From NCBI GenBank assembly GCA_942486035.1, contig CALNXK010000070.1, forward strand, positions 692,501 to 756,500: a stretch of DNA of 64,000 bases, given 5' to 3'. Each line of letters opens with the position of its first letter. Position 1 is the stretch's first letter. Of the stretch, positions 62,531-64,000 are shown piece by piece. The notes under the pieces are model-generated. The model had not been told where the DNA came from. It saw nothing but the letters and a program-made list of their open reading frames with translations, and searched no databases. The DNA is from Porites lobata. Lineage: Eukaryota; Cnidaria; Anthozoa; Scleractinia; Poritidae. The translations under genes and the position numbers were made by a program.

Positions 62531-63184
62531 ATGGAACCCGAGATGGTGAGCACCACGGTGGACAACGCCCCTGCTTTTTTATAATTACGAGACCAGTACA
62601 AACAAGAATTGGTGGAAGATACCCGCTTGACCAAAGCCGCCGATTTAGCAGCCAAACAACATGTACTCCTGACCAGCGATGCCCCCGATGCTTGGAAACG
62701 GCCTCAACTCAAAGCCGTGAGCCGTCAATTACGCCATTGGACCAAAAAAGTGCGCCAACCGTTTGGAGCCCCGACCGGGGGTGTGAGTGCAGCAGGGGCC
62801 ACGACCCCGGGCGATGATGGTTTTGAGGCGGGCCCGATGCAAGCGTGGTTCACGCAATTGGTCAAGGCCACCCAGGGTATAAAACAAGGCACCCCCACTC
62901 GTGGACCCAGAAAACCACCTGTCCCGCCCAGACCCCACATCACTCCCAGTGCCAAAAAGAAAGTCAAGTTCACTACCCCGTTGAGCAGTGCCGAGTTGGC
63001 GCACGAGTTGCCTTTTTCCGAGGAGCCTGGAACATCGCCTTGGGATACCCCCAAAGAACGTGTGGACTCTATCAAGCAATCATTCAAGCGCGGGATTCGC
63101 AAAAAAGCCACTGGTGTCGCCAAAAAGAAAGCCGCAGGTCTGGCCAAGAAAGCCTTGGATTGGAAAACGTGGAAAACCCTGTAA
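62531..63184 (+). pseudogene. Unknown basic protein, interrupted by an early stop
   Basis: From ATG 62531 the frame hits TAA at 62582-62584 after 17 codons, then continues open to 63184. The remainder is a helical segment (LRDQYKQELVEDTRLTKAADLAAKQ), a Pro-rich middle (KPPVPPRPH), and a Lys/Ala-rich tail (KKATGVAKKKAAGLAKK). The position and TATA box support a gene with one nonsense mutation. An internal GTG at 62609 is an unlikely start. Function unknown; a structural or DNA-binding role is a guess from composition. Confidence 0.6.
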
Positions 63185-63185
63185 A

Positions 63186-63560
63186 ATGGGACGGACTCGT
63201 AGACGCCGTGCTGCGCCCCGCTCCCGACGTCGACGACGGTCGCAACGTGGAGGCAAGTTATTTGATGTGCAAAACCTCCTCAACAAAACGGGCATTGAAT
63301 TTCGTTGGCCCGGTTATCAGTACATGGGACCTGGCACCCATTTGAAAAAACGATTGGCCCGTGGGGATCCCGGCATCAACCGGTTGGACAGGATTGCCAA
63401 AGCCCATGACATGGACTATGATAAAGCCAAGAATTTGAAAGAGAAATGGGCGGCTGATCGCAAGATGATTGCCAAGATTGATCAACTCCCCGGCAGCAAA
63501 TCCCTGACGGAACGCATTGTTAGACGCATTATGAAAACCAAACTCCGATTGGGCATGTAA
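63186..63560 (+). CDS. Parvovirus-type phospholipase A2 domain protein (124 aa)
   Basis: A basic N-terminus (GRTRRRRAAPRSRRRRR) leads to SQRGG|K, a possible protease site after residue 23. A PLA2 domain follows: the calcium loop YMGPGTHLKKRL, then INRLDRIAKAHDMDYDKAK with the catalytic His-Asp pair of parvovirus VP1-type PLA2 (the H-D dyad near residue 78-79). Such domains help virions leave endosomes by acting on membrane lipids; PLA2-like genes are known in adintoviruses. The frame is intact and begins 2 bp after the previous stop. AATAAA at 63610-63615 lies downstream. Confidence 0.8.
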   Translation: MGRTRRRRAAPRSRRRRRSQRGGKLFDVQNLLNKTGIEFRWPGYQYMGPGTHLKKRLARGDPGINRLDRIAKAHDMDYDKAKNLKEKWAADRKMIAKIDQLPGSKSLTERIVRRIMKTKLRLGM

Positions 63561-63609
63561 ACCCCTTAGTCATAAAAAAAAGACAACCTTGTTGAATCAC
63601 ACATGTTTT

Positions 63610-63615
63610 AATAAA
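63610..63615 (+). terminator. Poly(A) signal AATAAA after the PLA2 gene
   Basis: First AATAAA downstream of the + strand gene block, between it and the convergent minus-strand ORF. Confidence 0.55.
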
Positions 63616-63629
63616 CTCTTTTTTTGTTC

Positions 63630-63998
63630 TTACAAGTACATGTCCATTTGCTGTAATGCCTCAGCGCGAAGGGTTTGCACCCTGTCCTCTTCAGGCTCGG
63701 ACTCAGTCCAGTCCAAGGGCAACCACGGTAAGGGAAAGGGACGCTCTAATTCCTCGTCCAACCATCGCCATTCTCGACGTCGAATCGATTCCACCCGCTT
63801 CTCGTATCCTTGACTCTGCAGGGCTTTCCACCCCTCAACGCCCAACACTCGTTTTTTCTCGGCCTCGATCTCCCGCCGCCGCGTATTCAATCGCTCCTTG
63901 TAGGCCTCGTACATCCCCTTGTCTTTCATTTTTTGCATCCATTTTCGTTGACACTGGGCGTTTTTGCGTTTGACCTCACTTCGCTGCTCCTCGGTCAT
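63630..63998 (-). CDS. Unknown basic coiled-coil-like ORF, may continue beyond the window
   Basis: The frame is open from its ATG at 63998 to the stop near 63632, 122 residues, and could extend upstream past 64000. It is rich in Lys/Arg/Glu with repeated R-x-x-W-x-x-K-M-K and E-A-Y-K-E-R motifs, suggesting a long helix or a basic DNA-binding region; the tail is acidic (TESEPEEDR). No family is recognised. Convergent orientation agrees with Polintons where polymerase and replication genes oppose the capsid genes, so it might be an end of that block. Confidence 0.5.
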   Translation of the reverse strand: MTEEQRSEVKRKNAQCQRKWMQKMKDKGMYEAYKERLNTRRREIEAEKKRVLGVEGWKALQSQGYEKRVESIRRREWRWLDEELERPFPLPWLPLDWTESEPEEDRVQTLRAEALQQMDMYL

Positions 63999-64000
63999 GG

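Larger units (their letters stand above)
46990..64000. mobile_element. Polinton/Maverick (adintovirus-type) provirus, truncated by window end
   Basis: The hallmark set is present: retroviral-type integrase with chromodomain, penton-like minor capsid protein, double jelly-roll major capsid protein, adenain-like protease, A32-like packaging ATPase, and a parvovirus-type PLA2 protein. These genes lie in one direction from 50.3 to 63.6 kb; early-type genes on the left run both ways. Protein-primed DNA polymerase B is not in the window and probably lies beyond 64000. A 2.35-kb host repeat interrupts the element at about 55.07-57.43 kb. Broken integrase, capsid and 62531 genes show this copy is no longer intact. 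Confidence 0.93.

Noticed and set aside
46990..64000. DNA polymerase B gene within the window
   Set aside because: No DPSLYP/YxDTDS-type polymerase motifs were found on either strand. The gene probably lies beyond the window end.

Overview
This window looks like nuclear DNA of a cnidarian, most likely a stony coral. The left part has AT-rich, intron-containing host sequence with a PAN/EGF/fibrinogen-like extracellular gene whose last exon resembles coral skeletal organic matrix proteins. Around it are many LINE retrotransposons, small inverted-repeat transposons and minisatellites. The right part (about 47-64 kb) is denser in genes and more GC-rich. It is an integrated Polinton/Maverick element of the adintovirus type, cut off by the window end.

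Region 1 (3.6-28.1 kb, + strand): exons of one multidomain secreted protein gene. The order is a PAN/apple exon, a plain EGF exon, a series of phase 1-1 EGF exons (almost all exactly 123 nt), and a terminal fibrinogen-related exon ending at 28124. The EGF exons and their introns arose by tandem duplication. Several are damaged: a Tx1-like LINE sits inside one exon, and three others lack a canonical splice site. Introns hold a CR1-like LINE split by a TTAA-flanked MITE, a LINE with a restriction-like endonuclease C-terminus, a minus-strand CR1-like LINE, and palindromic MITEs.

Region 2 (28.1-46.9 kb): no host gene recognised. It has several short TIR elements and two long minisatellite arrays of an 8-bp GTTACCTT-type unit in opposite orientations (34.3-36.6 and 38.8-43.4 kb). 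These share inverted flanks, and between them lies a decayed Penelope-like RT. The right array carries two clean insertions: a 323-bp MITE and a 2.0-kb foldback element made of two ~1-kb inverted arms.

Region 3 (46.99 kb to the end): the Polinton. The left cluster has two divergent spliced genes, a SLOG-fold gene, a possible RNase H-fold gene and a GRF zinc-finger gene. Then come a broken integrase with chromodomain, a basic protein, a penton-like minor capsid protein, two small precursor-like proteins, a 2.35-kb foreign repeat, a frameshifted major capsid protein, an adenain-like protease, small ORFs, an A32-like packaging ATPase, a Thr/Pro-rich protein, more small basic proteins, and a parvovirus-type phospholipase A2 protein. 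A minus-strand ORF reaches the window end. No protein-primed DNA polymerase B is in the window; it is expected to the right. Most capsid-side genes have their own TATAAA(A)(A)G box 35-60 bp before the ATG. At least five proteins carry [M/Q]-x-G-G motifs resembling adenovirus protease cleavage sites. The integrase, the major capsid gene and one further gene are broken, so this copy is an old one, although most other frames are intact.
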